A DNA stretch of 64,000 bases from Rutpela maculata (lineage: Eukaryota > Arthropoda > Insecta > Coleoptera > Cerambycidae), in NCBI GenBank assembly GCA_936432065.2, contig OW386291.2, positions 19,693,821 through 19,757,820 on the forward strand, in the 5' to 3' direction. The notes under the pieces are model-generated. The model was given only the letters and a program-made list of their open reading frames with translations. It ran no database searches and was not told where the DNA came from. Positions 21,845 through 32,007 of this stretch are shown here, piece after piece. Numbering within the stretch: the first letter of the stretch is position 1; each line of letters opens with the position of its first letter. The position numbers and the translations under genes were made by a program.

Positions 21845-22699
21845 AGCAGTTGGTTTACGCTGAACCACTTCCTAACGATGTAGCAGTATTGAAGCAGAGA
21901 ATTACATATGCCGTAAACTCCATACCGTTAGATCATATTCGAAACAGTTTTAAGGACTTCAGGCGAAGGATCGAAATGTGTGTGGATGTGGGTGGTAGCT
22001 ACGTCAAATAATAAAAAAATTGTAAACATTGTTTTGTATTGGTCAACAATTAATTTGTTTGTGAATCTGTTATGTTTTTGACATTTATTACTTGTTATAA
22101 TTTTTAAACCTCATTAATCTTCTGTTAGCAATTGTTTCTTGTTTTACAATTACTTCGATTAACATTATACCTTCTTACATCTCGTATATTCAATTTTATA
22201 TTTACCAATAGTCTACTTTTTGAGATGATTAACATTTGCTCTTACACAACTTTAAATATGAATTCAACTCTTAATTTGCAAAAAAATGGGACGTTTCAAA
22301 AAAATAATTTTCTATTCCTGAAATTTGGTATAGAGGTTTAAAATTGCATTCTAAATAACTTTTCTTAGTGGAATTTTTTCATATTTTGAAAAATAAAGGT
22401 ACTTTATTAGTGGTGATTTTTACTGCCGTGCTTATAAAACACCCTGTAGAACACCAAATCAAGTCATTTTTGGTATACTTAGTTTTACAACAAGGAGGAC
22501 TCAATCCCCAAATACCATCGCAAAATTCCAAAATTTTTGGTCCATTACACCTCTTGTTACATCTATCCTAGGACACACTGTATATCTCGAAACCTGAGGC
22601 ATACATAATTTTCTTCAAATCAACAACGGATTCTACTCAAAAAAGTGCCATAAGAATGTGTTACTCGATTTTCGATTCGACACTTGGTAATTGAAATAA

Positions 22700-22753
22700 A
22701 GTGATTCCGAGGACGAAATCAGCTACGAGAGTGAATATGAAGATTCAGATTAG
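22700..22753 (+). other. possible acidic C-terminal exon fragment
   Basis: One frame reads SDSEDEISYESEYEDSD then a stop. Acidic serine-rich tails like this end many nuclear proteins and some transposases. There is a stop directly upstream and no linked coding sequence, so it may be an exon remnant or chance. Confidence 0.2.
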
Positions 22754-22898
22754 TAGCGAAGAATTCGACAGTTAATTTTATTATAAAAAGTACTATGTGT
22801 GTCCTAATTCAATTATGATAACTAAATTTAATTTTTTTATGTACTCGGGAAAGAATTCAGAACGTTAAGAATCGTTTAACTTTTTTTATGCCCTGTAG

Positions 22899-23282
22899 GA
22901 GGCGAGCGTAGAGGCGACTTCAATGTGAATGTCAGTCGATATTCCGTTGAAGCAACGTCGAGCGCGGTTAGTACTTGGATGGGTGACCCATCTTGGGAAA
23001 TACAGCGTTCTCGTCCCACCTTCTAGCGGTTTCTATATCAGTGTATACGCGAAAGCTACGTAATTTCGGATGAGGATTACGTAGTGGATATACCATCCTT
23101 CGGAGGGGATGTAAAGCAGGCGGTCCCTTGTCTATTAAATGTTAGGCAGGTAAAAGATCCCTACTCTTTAAGAGAAGAGGTTCGGCAAAATTTCCAGGTT
23201 GGGGGTAGCTCGTCTCCTGGCGTCGGTGATAGGCCCTGGTAGCGGAAATAGGCCAACGTTAAATAAATAAAAAAAAAAAAAA
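22899..23282 (+). mobile_element. 5S-rRNA-derived SINE, copy 2
   Basis: Full-length relative of the copy at 893. The 5S-like head keeps GTCGAGCGCGGTTAGTACTT and GGATGGGTGACCC. The tail includes GATGTAAAGCAGGCGGTCCC and ends AAATAAATA followed by an A run. The 13-bp flank TTATGCCCTGTAG (22886-22898) recurs as TTACGCCCTGTAG (23283-23295), a target duplication with one difference. Its C-box region is better kept than in copy 1. It lies just upstream of a family C copy. Confidence 0.9.
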
Positions 23283-23784
23283 TTACGCCCTGTAGTTTCA
23301 GCAACGTCTACCAAAGATTTACCAACCTTTCAGCGGAGGTAGAATGTGATTTTTAATCGAAATAGTGCACAAACTGGTTGTAGACGAAAAATCAGCTTTG
23401 TAGATTAATATTCCGTGGCGGAAAATGCAAAACTTCTCCGCGAGCTGCAATGGCCCGGAGCGCAGCGTCCGCTGTCAAGCGCTTGCATTCCATTACGTCT
23501 ACCGAGGCTTCAGCAACATGAGACGATCAGTAGACTGTATTTTTTGGATGACTTATTCAATAAACTATTCCAGAAAAAAATTTCATCCTAGACATGTCAA
23601 AAAAAAATTTTTTTTCACACTTTGCGTGGGTGGTAGACTTGACATGAAAATGCTTCCGACGCGGTAGAATATTATTTTCCGGTATGTTTTGTCATCTGTG
23701 AGTATGTAAAATTTCAAGCTTGTAGATATAGTATATTTATGCAACTTTTTGTAACATGTTTAATTTATTACTCATTTTTGCAAC

Positions 23785-24014
23785 ACTAAAACATAAACAT
23801 AAAACAAACACACCACAGATAGTAGACAACCCCCAAATCCAAAGCCAAGGCTGTTCGGAAGGGGGTTACACGTTTGGAAAAACGCAGACATACATCTGCA
23901 CCCACCGGTGTTGTCAATACCGAGGCTGGGGGTCAAACCCACAACGCGATAGACAGTCGATCAGCATATTCGCCACTTAATACGCCTTAACCGATTGAGC
24001 TACCGTGCCGGTGT
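23785..24014 (-). mobile_element. tRNA-derived SINE-like unit
   Basis: The minus strand begins CACCGGCACGGTAGCTCAAT and contains an A box (TAGCTCAATCGG, plus 23991-24002) followed by GTTAAGGCG. About 50 bp later comes a B box (GGGTTTGACCC, plus 23930-23940). The rest of the unit is unrelated to tRNA and ends in an A/C-rich stretch on the plus strand. This is the classic layout of a tRNA-derived SINE. I could not define target duplications. Confidence 0.72.
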
Positions 24015-24859
24015 TTCCTTAGACTTGCACTTTCATCACTGATACTTTTCATGTCAGAGAAAAAATAAAAAAAAGTGTCGGAAAGCTCAATCAATTCTCT
24101 TTACATAAGCTGTCTAAAAATTTTTCGAAAAAAACGATAATTATCGAGATATTCGAGGAAATGTAGGAAATTACACGTTTTTCTATAAAGTGTATGTAAA
24201 GTAAAAAATAATTTTTCTCAGAAACCTTTGTTTCGAAGGGCCGGGATTAACGGAGCGTCAAAGTAGTACATAATATTAAGTGAACATCGTATATGAGATC
24301 GATTGCAGTTAATTACCGATTAATTACGCTGACAAAATGGATAAATTTTACCGAAAAAAAAAAGTCCCAAATCCCGCCCCTCTAATTCCTTCATTTTTGT
24401 CGGAATTCAAAAAATAGAAAAAAGAGTTTTAGCAAATTTAATTCTACTTAAATTAGCTAGAGTAGTATTTTGGCGTAGGAGCCAAGATTAAAGAGTTGCC
24501 AACTGTAGGACCTCAAGATTTGCGATTTTTTGCCGTACAGTAGTTAAACGAAAAAAAAATCAAAATTCTGATGGAAGCAAAAGATTCGTAGTGGAAAATA
24601 CTCGTTTGACCGTATTTTTTATTTCGAGCTAACTCCCACCGTTTCGGAGATATCTGCGGAAAAATAGCAAAAAACAACTTACATTTCGGAGCCGAAAAAA
24701 TTGCAAAAACATGCCATCTTGACACGTTCATATTTTTCGAAAACACCATTGGGACGGCCGTACGATGTCGCGACTTAAAGAGGAAGTCTTCCAGATAAAC
24801 CTGATCGTAAATTGCACGGCGAAATTCGAAAATTCGGCTCGGCCCGAACGAATCAAAAG

Positions 24860-24917
24860 TGGCATTTTGTGGCATTTTATGGCATTTTGTGGCATTTTGT
24901 GGCATTTTATGACATTT
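24860..24917. repeat. 10-bp minisatellite TGGCATTTT[GA]
   Basis: Six consecutive units. The homologous site in family C copy 3 (about 56910-56930) has only two units (TGACATTTTG, TGACATTTC), so the array expanded after the copies separated. Confidence 0.9.
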
Positions 24918-25022
24918 CAGAAAATCGATATCTCTTTTTGCAACATGTTGTTTAATTTTTTACTCATTTATGCAAGGCTTATAGATTGGTAGAATTACAC
25001 CTTCATCATAGATACTATCTAA

Positions 25023-25827
25023 ACTTTTTTAGGAAAAAAATCTAGCTTTATAGATATTAACGCGAAAAAATCTGTCGCTATCTCCCTGGCTATTATATAA
25101 TCAGCTTATTTTAGATAATTTCCTTAGTAACGGGCTGGTAACGGGTAACAGTAGTTAGACTGGTATTATATTTATAGGTATATAAGGTTTGACATGGACA
25201 ATTTCTACACCTACTGAGAAAGGAATCATTTTTTATTTTTGTTCTATAAATAGCTACACATAATGGAACAAATTTGTTGATACCAGCTTCGGTACTTTTT
25301 GTTAGTTAACTTTCATTTATATCATGGATATTTTTATTTCTTAAAATTTGTTTAAAGATTATGTGATTTCTTTCCAAATAATAACTTTTGATGTAGACTT
25401 GTATTTTCTGCTGTATTTAAATATTTAAATATGTACTTATCTCTTACTGTTTGCAAATTTAGTGAAATTCAGTATCAACTATAAACATATTTAATTAGAA
25501 TTCAGAAAAGTGTTTTAAGTTTAATCAGCTGCTTTTAAGGGACTATAGTTAATTAGAATCCTTGTTGGAAAGTTTACCTAAGTAAATTATTTTGATGGAG
25601 CAACGAAACTACATGAAAGAAAGCATAAATACTCAAAGCACGCCGCTAAAGTTACTCCCGGATTCCTTTTGCGCATGAAGTAGTTCCCACTTAAAGTTAC
25701 ATAGTTACTTTTATTTTACTTATATCAGTGAGAGTGAGAATACATCCATACAGTTTGTAAGATTAACGTAAGAAAACTCCATTGTACATTGTTGATAGTC
25801 TTCGGTTGTTAACATTTTAAATTACTT
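25023..25827. other. no feature recognised
   Basis: AT-rich spacer between family C and a HINE-like copy. I see no gene or repeat relationship. Confidence 0.4.
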
Positions 25828-25958
25828 TTAAAAATTTTTATTGAATGTCATGAAACGTCGAAATTTTAAGTTTGAGCAAAAAGAATTTCTGTCTGTCGGT
25901 CTATCTGTCTGTAACTTTTTTGTGCGCACGATTAACCGTTTAAGATATTGACTTGAAA

Positions 25959-27605
25959 GGACCACGTACTAATTACATTGAAATCCGGACTCAGCCAAAA
26001 TTGAAATGAGTCATTAAAAATGAAAGATTTGAGGTTCCAGAATATAGATTTGACATAAAAAATTTTAAAAAATGGGCAGATTTTTCACCAGTCACATCTG
26101 AAGGTGTCCCTTTTGGGGTAAACTGCTACCCTTAAATCGAAAAAACCGCTCCCTTTTCCGATTTGTCGATGCTAGGCTTGCGAGGGCTTGTCGGATCGGA
26201 ATTCTTTTGGTCAATTTGAACAAAATAAGTAAATGTTGACTACAGGTGACTTAACCCATTCTCGGGGGTTGAAACTACCACCACCCCCAATAATGAAGTG
26301 CCACGAAAACAACGAAAATCAGCTGGAAAGCGGCATACCCCCGTTTTCGAAGGCGAGGAATACGTGGTGATAATATTTTCTGGCCTACCCTTCGCCCACT
26401 TCCCCTATACCGAAAAAAAACCCCACCTCCTTTTCCGATTTTCCGGTGCTAGGCTTGCGAGAGCTCGTCGGATCGGGTTCTTTTTGGTCAATTTGAATAT
26501 AATAAGTAAGTATTGATCAGTGGTGATCTGACCCACCCCCGGGGGTTGAAACTACCCCACCCCCATAACGAAGTGCCACTAAAATAACGAAAATCAGCTG
26601 GAAAGCGGTATACCCTCGTTTTCGAAGGCGAGGAATGCGATGGTGATATTGTTTTCTGATCTACCCTTCACCCGTTGCCCCTAGACATGAAAACAGCGTA
26701 TTATTTTGGTTTGTTATAAATTACAGTCACAGAGTAACAAACACTTCGATAAAATTCTTGATACCTTTTACCACAAAGATAAGTCCTAACACACCCCCTT
26801 TTCCGATTTTTCCATACTATGCTTGCGAGGGTTTGTTCTATCGGGGTATACCTTTCCAAATGATTTCCGTCGTTTTCGTGGCACTTCGTTATTAGGGGTG
26901 GGGGTTTCGACCCCCGGGGGGTGGGTTAGATCACCTGTAGTCGATATTTATTTATTTCATTCAAATTGACCAAAAAAAAAAAACGATCCCACGAGCTCTC
27001 GCAAGCCTAGCACCGGAAAATCGGAAAAGGGGGCGGGGTTTTTTCGGCTTGGGGGTAGTGGGAGAAGCGCAGATCAGAAAATATCATCATCATTGTATTC
27101 TTCGCCCTCGAAAACGGGGGTATACCGCTTTCCAGCTGATTTTCGTTGTTTTCGTGGCACTTCGTTATTGGGGGTGGAGGTAGTTTCAATCCTCGTGAAT
27201 GAGTTAGGTCACCTGTAGTCAATATTTACTTATTTTGTTCAAATTGACCAAAAAAAATTCGATCCGACGAGCCCTCGCAAGTCTAGCATCGAAAAATCGG
27301 AAAAGGGGGCGGTTTTTTTCGATTTAAGTATAGTAATTGGATGGTAGGTTGGAAAATATTATCACAATCGTGTTCCCCGCCCTCGAAAACGGGGGAGTAT
27401 ATGTCTTGCGGTGCAGTTGCAGAACTTTTGGGCTTTTTGCCTTTTTCTGGTTTACCTCAGGGGACACCTTCAGGTGTGACAGATCTGCCCATTTTTTTTT
27501 ATTTTTTATGTCAAATCTGTATTCGGGAATCTGAAATCTTTCATTTTTAAAGACTCATTTCAATTTTGGCTGAGTACGGATTTCAATGTAATTAGTGTGT
27601 GGTCC
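25959..27605. mobile_element. 1.65-kb foldback element inserted at AAA|TTT without duplication (Spy-like)
   Basis: The ends GGACCACGTACTAATTACAT and its inverted partner ATGTAATTAGTGTGTGGTCC begin arms of about 700-800 bp. The arms contain inverted tandem units (about 265 bp) with CTAGGCTTGCGAG, GAAAATCAGCTGGAAAGCGG and CCCGTTTTCGAAGGCGAGGA. The host repeat reads GAAA then TTTGG with no duplicated base. Insertion between AAA and TTT without a target duplication is the described behaviour of Spy transposons in the PIF/Harbinger group. There is no transposase gene; frames in the arms are repeat text. A 105-bp spacer separates the arms. Confidence 0.78.
26689..26793 (+). repeat. about 105-bp segment shared with 28642-28746
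   Basis: The spacer between the two arms of the foldback element (AAAACAGCGTATTATTT, then AACAAACACTTCGATAAAAT, CTTGATACCTTTTA) is nearly identical to a stretch just 3' of the next HINE-like copy. It is in the same orientation and about 1.95 kb away. Only a few substitutions separate the two. Confidence 0.9.
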
Positions 27606-27907
27606 TTTGGTACACGTATGTATTTTAACGAATTATAGAACTGATTATATTTTGATCTTATTCCGTTGAAGGGTTGGGGGGTAAATTGGGGGTAAATAGG
27701 TAAATCAAACAAGAAAGTGTCCGTAAAATTGGTATTTAGTATATATAAGAGAAGCTAAGGTCTCAAAAAATTTTTTGGCATTAGCTACCCTCCATTACCA
27801 CCCCCACCCGATTATTGAAGGGGGTGAAAAAATAAAATTGTGATTTAGAGTGTGTACAAGAACCAAAGGCTTCATTTTTTTTTACTTCATCCATATAGTG
27901 ACTTGTT

Positions 27908-28636
27908 TAAAAACCGCTGCCCAAGGAATCACTACTTCCACATCCAGATTCTCTATCCAAGTCACTCACAACGAAAAAACTTTGTATGTGAAAATAATTG
28001 TTTATGGAACTTTAATAATATAATATTTGAAATCCTCTACCCCAAAAACCCATAAAACGATACCCCACATCGGTAGTGGGGTGGGGGTGGTGGTAGGGGG
28101 GTGGTAGAGGTGTGGTAGTAGGGGTGGATGAAGTAAAAAAATATTTTGAGGTTTCTGGTTCCTGTAAATCACAATTTCTTTTCATCCCCTTTAATAAGGA
28201 GGTGGGGGTGGTAATGGGGGTGGCTAATGCCAAAAATTTTTTTGAGACCTTAGCTTCTCGTGTATATACTAAATATCAATTTCATGAACTCTTACCTGCT
28301 TGATTTACCCATTTACCCCAAATTTACCCCAATTTACCCCCCAACCCTTCGACGGAACAAGATGAAAATATAATCTAGTTCTAGATCTCGTTAAAGTACA
28401 TATGTGTACCAAATTTCAAGTCAATATCTTAAACGGTTCCAAAGTAAACGTGCGCACAAAAAAAAGTTACAGACAGACAGACAGACCGACAGACAGACCG
28501 ACAGACAGACAGACAGAATTTTTTTTTCGCTCAAACTTAAAATCTCGACGTTTCATGACATTTTAAGCCTATTTGGACAATAAAAATTTTTAAAAATTTT
28601 TTTGTCGTTACTATACTTCCACTGGACGTGGAAGTA
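27908..28636 (-). mobile_element. HINE-like repeat family A, copy 4 (full length)
   Basis: Reverse orientation, from TAAAAACCGCTGCCCAAGG to CCACTGGACGTGGAAGT. It includes the GACAGACAGACCGACAGACA tract (about 28472-28515) and the GGGGTGGGGGTGGTGGTAGG region. Its 3' end faces the truncated 3' end of copy 3, so the two lie tail to tail. Confidence 0.9.
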
Positions 28637-28641
28637 AAAAG

Positions 28642-28746
28642 TAAAACAGTGTATTATTTCAGTTTGTTATAAATTACAGTCACAGAGTAACAAACACTTC
28701 GATAAAATTCTTGATACCTTTTACTACAAAAATTAGTCCTAACACA
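28642..28746 (+). repeat. second copy of the foldback spacer sequence
   Basis: It matches 26689-26793 from AAAACAGTGTATTATTT to GTCCTAACACAC. It lies outside any foldback arm here, directly after HINE-like copy 4. Confidence 0.9.
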
Positions 28747-29769
28747 CTTGGACCGAAAGCGATTGCTTTGCACCCTTGATATGTATTATATACATTTTTT
28801 CAAACTATCTTCATTTTACTTCCACATCCAGTGGAAGTATAGTAACGACAAAAAAATTTTTATTGTTCAAATAGGCTTAGAATGTCACGAAACGTCGATA
28901 TTTTAAGTTTGAGCGAAAAAAAAAATTTCTGTCTGTCGGTCTGTCTGTCTGTAACTTTTTTTTGTGCGCACGTTTACTCTGGAACCGTTTGAGATATTGA
29001 CTTGAAATTTAGTACACATATGTACTTTTATGATAGTCTGGGGTCCAACAGTACGAAATCGCTCTAAATTCCAAGTAACCTGTTCCGGCATGACGTACAT
29101 TTTTCAACTTCAGATTTGCAAAAAGGGTTATATAAGACACCAGAAATGACTTGTCAGATTCTTATCAGCTCTTGCATAACTTCTTAAATGATAAGAAAAG
29201 AGACGAAATGATAATTCCTAAAAAAATGTTTTTTAATACATAACACGTCCTGTAAAAGAAACTATGAGTGCTATCCATCTAATTTTTTTATAGTATACAC
29301 TAAAAACATAAGCGCTTGGATAAGGCTCGATGGCACTGTTTAAATATGTTTAGTTTTTTGGGAAAAAAATATGAAATCTGTAACTATAAAATATTGTAGT
29401 AAGAATTTCAACATACGAGCAAGTACTTCAATTTTAAATTTTTTGTGTATAAACTATGCTAACAAACATACCCAATATATTGAAAATGTTTTTAAGACAA
29501 GAACTAAGTTGATATTGCATATAGTATTCGAGTTGTGAATTTTTAAAATGGGTGCATGATGCGGCGCATGTAATAAAGGCGACAGCTCTCCTAAAATTCA
29601 TGAAGCGCATGAAAACAGTTTACAGTGAAATTAGCTAGTGTGTTTATGTTTACTAGGCGTATGTACTTATGTATATAGTGTGAAGTTATTTGTCTTAACA
29701 TTATAAAAACTACTTGTGTTTGATTGTTTACATCGATTGATTATTGTTTGCGGTTCATATTTATTATGT

Positions 29770-30150
29770 ACTAGCTATGCCCGCGGTTACGTTCGCGTGG
29801 AATTTTGAAATTGACTAAAAAGCTTCTTTATAAACGACGTTTGAGGTAGAATCACCATTCTGGAATATTCCAGAGTACTCTCGAATTTTCTGGAATATTA
29901 CAGAAATTTAATCTAAAAAGTTTATGCCGTGCAAATACGCTTATTGTAGAGATCAAGCTGTATCTCCTGTTCTACTAGACCGGTTTTCATAAAACTTGGC
30001 TTAGTCTAGGTCGATTTCGATGAAATAAGTAGTAAATGTTACTCCAAGCTTAGATGAACCTCATTGGTCCAGTAGTTTCAGCGTGATGTGCGTTCAAACA
30101 GACAAGCAGACAAACAGAGAAAAATTCCAAAATCTGTCTTAATGTATTCC
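29770..30150 (+). repeat. interspersed repeat of the CCCGCGGTTACGTTCGCGTGG type
   Basis: It starts CTAGCTATGCCCGCGGTTAC and GTTCGCGTGGA, contains TTTTCATAAAACTTGG and TAAATGTTACTCCAAGCTT, and ends GTAGTTTCAGCGTGATGTGC with AACAGACAAGCAGACAAACA. This start and ending are common to abundant non-coding repeats in many insect genomes. I do not assign a class. Confidence 0.55.
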
Positions 30151-30371
30151 ATTACTCATCTTACATCCCTACATCAGTTTTTTGCAAATATTTTCAATGT
30201 ACATACACGTCAACTTTACAAATGTATTATATGTATACGTTTGAAAATTATTAAAAGGTAAAATAATTTAATAAAAGTGATTTACGTCCCTCCCACCGAC
30301 GGAAGACGCTTTTCAACATGTTGCAAATATTACTTTTTTTAAACAGTGTTGTGAACCGTCATTCAAATTAC

Positions 30372-30613
30372 CTCTTGCACAAAATTTTGGATGCAGAATT
30401 GGAAATCAGGAGCTGGTACCGATAATGTCGACAACAAAAAATGTATCTGAACTTAAATTAAAAAGTGCAATTGTAAAATAAAATGCGACACAAAATGTTC
30501 TTGTGAGTGGTATTCAGTTGTGTGCTCGTGTGCTGCTTGTCCTGAAAATTGTTTTGAGGGAAAAAGCAATATGGATCATTTTATAATGATAGTGATTCTG
30601 AAAAAAATGTTAG
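30372..30613 (+). pseudogene. cysteine-rich C-terminal remnant of a transposon-associated protein
   Basis: One frame reads FGCRIGNQELVPIMSTTKN and, after a frame change near 30458, KKCNCKIKCDTKCSCEWYSV then VCSCAACPENCFEGKSN and a stop near 30613. From memory, insect transposon-linked proteins end with a GW...L.P... strip followed by a C-x-C...CSC...C..C tail, and this fits. The protein function is not known to me. The frame change and absence of upstream coding sequence mark it as a fragment. It lies inside the TAGTCYGG element. Confidence 0.45.
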
Positions 30614-32007
30614 AATAGATATACACAAAAATTACATAATATACAACATTAATGTTTTATTTAAAATATCTCCCTTTTCTGCTTTCTATTAAATATGCTA
30701 AATACCTAAAATAATATTTCTCACTAATGTTTTATTTCTTAAACAATATAAAAACGAGTAGAAGTTGTACTCGGGCATGGCCAATTGCGAATACCTATTT
30801 GATTAACATTTTGCTTGAACACACAATTCACTTTGTATCGATTATTATTTTTTTAAATGAGTGGCCGCAATCGGCAACGCCCGACTACTACTTTCATTCG
30901 TTTTGTTGTATTATTAACATAAAGTAATTCAAATTTGCAATTATATTGAACAATATAGTGCATTTTATTGTTACACTACCAATTATCGTGTAGACTATTT
31001 TTATTTTAATGCTGCATAATTACGCGCCTCATAAAAAAATCCTAAACAAAAAACTGTATACGTTATCGACAGGATCTTTTTAAAAAAAACTTTTTCAATA
31101 TATGGACTATATTTGGTAAGCAATTGTATATAAGAATTTCATAAATTTAACATAGTTGTCCGCATATCGAAATTTTTAGAACGTAAATATCAACCTTTTG
31201 ATTTTAATTATTTTTTTCCAAAAAAAATATTCTTTTCAAAAATACCAATAGCTTAGTTAGAATCACGTATATCTTTTGAGTATACGTACCAAAAATCAGA
31301 TCGGTAGGTTGCATAGTTTTTGTTTTAACGGAGAATAACCATTGTAAAACATAATTTTGTAATTATCAATCCGCCATCTTTTTTGCGATTTCTGAAGTTG
31401 CGCAAGAGCAAAAATTAATCCGACAAGTCTTTTCTAGTGTCCCAAGTAATGCTCTCTTCATTACTTATATCAACATTTGTACGTCATGTCGGAACAAGTC
31501 ATCTTGATTTTGGAGTGCTTGGACCCCGGACTATGAGATCTAGAACTAGATTATATTTTCATCTTGTTCCGTCGAAGGGTTGGGGGATAATTTGCGGTAA
31601 ATTTGGGGTAAATTTGGGGAAAATAGGTAAATCAAGCAGGTAAGAGTCCATAAAATTGGTATTTAGTATATACAAGAGAAGCTGAAGTCTCAAAAAAAAA
31701 TTTGGCATTAGCCACCCCCATTACCACCCCCACACCATTATTAGAGGGGATGAAAAAAATTGTGATTTAGAGTGTGTACAAGAACCAGAAACCTAAAATG
31801 TTTTTTACTTCATCCACCCCCGCTACCACCCCCTATCATCACCCCCACCCCGCTACCGATGTGGGGTATCGTTTTATTTTGGGCTAGAGGATTTCAAATA
31901 TTATATTATTAAAGTTCCATAAACAATTATTTCCACATACAAAATTTTTTCGTTGTGAGTGAAAAATCTGGATGTGGAAGTAGTGATTCCTTGGGCAGCG
32001 GTTTTTA

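Larger units (their letters stand above)
20467..22011 (+). pseudogene. Tc1/mariner-type transposase, broken copy 3
   Basis: MVLSVREKNYIVQCYGID opens the frame; a stop falls at 20584. The text continues RIIKKFLATGSV, then ISKSELQRIYKAKKI (second DNA-binding part), IIFSDESTFTTNG (first D), VNVWCAV, HFQHDVCPGHS (second D) and NLNFGENWIARNGP. The part that should carry the third D is frame-shifted near 21290 and then cut by a ~530-bp insertion. After the insertion the C-terminus resumes: QLVYAEPLPNDVAVLKQRI through VGGSYVK and a stop at about 22009. Stops and shifts make it inactive. Confidence 0.88.
19945..22580 (+). mobile_element. mariner-type transposon with long terminal inverted repeats
   Basis: Left end CAGTGTGTCCCAGGATAG and right end CTATCCTAGGACACACTG are inverted, flanked by TA at 19943-19944 and 22581-22582. 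The similarity of the two ends continues for about 330 bp (to about 20275 and from about 22250), including GAACACCAAATCAAGTCATT and AATAAAGGTAC. Both ends read as mirrored frames (20158-19877 and 22368-22571) that are not genes. The interior encodes a broken transposase, and a repeat with a hammerhead motif plus TA tracts is inserted in it. Confidence 0.88.
23298..25022 (+). repeat. interspersed repeat family C, copy 2
   Basis: It shares with 53484-57033 a start near CTACCAA then CAGCGGAGGTAGAATGTG, the middle GTGTCGGAA[AG]GCTCAATCAA, and the end ATAGATTGGTAGAATT with CTTCATCAT. It is an uninterrupted paralog at the site where copy 3 is split (near 24191). A tRNA-type SINE (23785-24014) appears to lie inside this copy, because related CAACATGTT and ATTTTTTACTCATTT text is seen on either side. 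Confidence 0.78.
25828..27893 (+). mobile_element. HINE-like repeat family A, copy 3, split by a foldback element
   Basis: The left part (25828-25958) runs from TGAATGTCATGAAACGTCG to TTGACTTGAAA. The right part (27606-27893) continues directly with TTTGGTACACGTATGTATTT and ends at TACTTCATCC. Joined, they give the family sequence TTGACTTGAAATTTGGTACA with nothing gained or lost. Both the extreme 5' end and the 3' end are missing. Confidence 0.87.
29034..31533. mobile_element. 2.5-kb TIR element with TAGTCYGG ends
   Basis: The ends TAGTCTGGGGTCCAA and TTGGACCCCGGACTA are inverted, with further inverted similarity to about 60 bp (TGTTCCGGCATGACGTAC against GTACGTCATGTCGGAACA). TGA at 29031-29033 and 31534-31536 is a 3-bp target duplication. 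The interior holds an interspersed repeat (about 29770-30150) and a cysteine-rich C-terminal coding remnant (30372-30613). The superfamily is not known to me. The terminal bases resemble the 4-kb element at 59277. Confidence 0.82.
28818..32007 (+). mobile_element. HINE-like repeat family A, copy 5, split by a 2.5-kb TIR element
   Basis: The left part 28818-29033 starts ACTTCCACATCCAGTGGAAG and runs to ACACATATGTACTTTTATGA. The right part 31534-32007 resumes at TGAGATCTAGAACTAGATTA and ends GGATGTGGAAGTAGTGATTC, GGGCAGCGGTTTTTA. TGA is present on both sides as the target duplication of the insertion. Confidence 0.88.

Noticed and set aside
24513..24905. 130-codon minus-strand frame starting MPQNATKCHKMPQNAT
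   Set aside because: The start is the 10-bp minisatellite, and the rest is family C text also seen broken in the copy near 56700-56920.
28472..28515. regular GACAGACA array considered as a CRISPR-like array
   Set aside because: It is a tetranucleotide microsatellite without spacers, found at the same place in every HINE-like copy; this is eukaryotic DNA.
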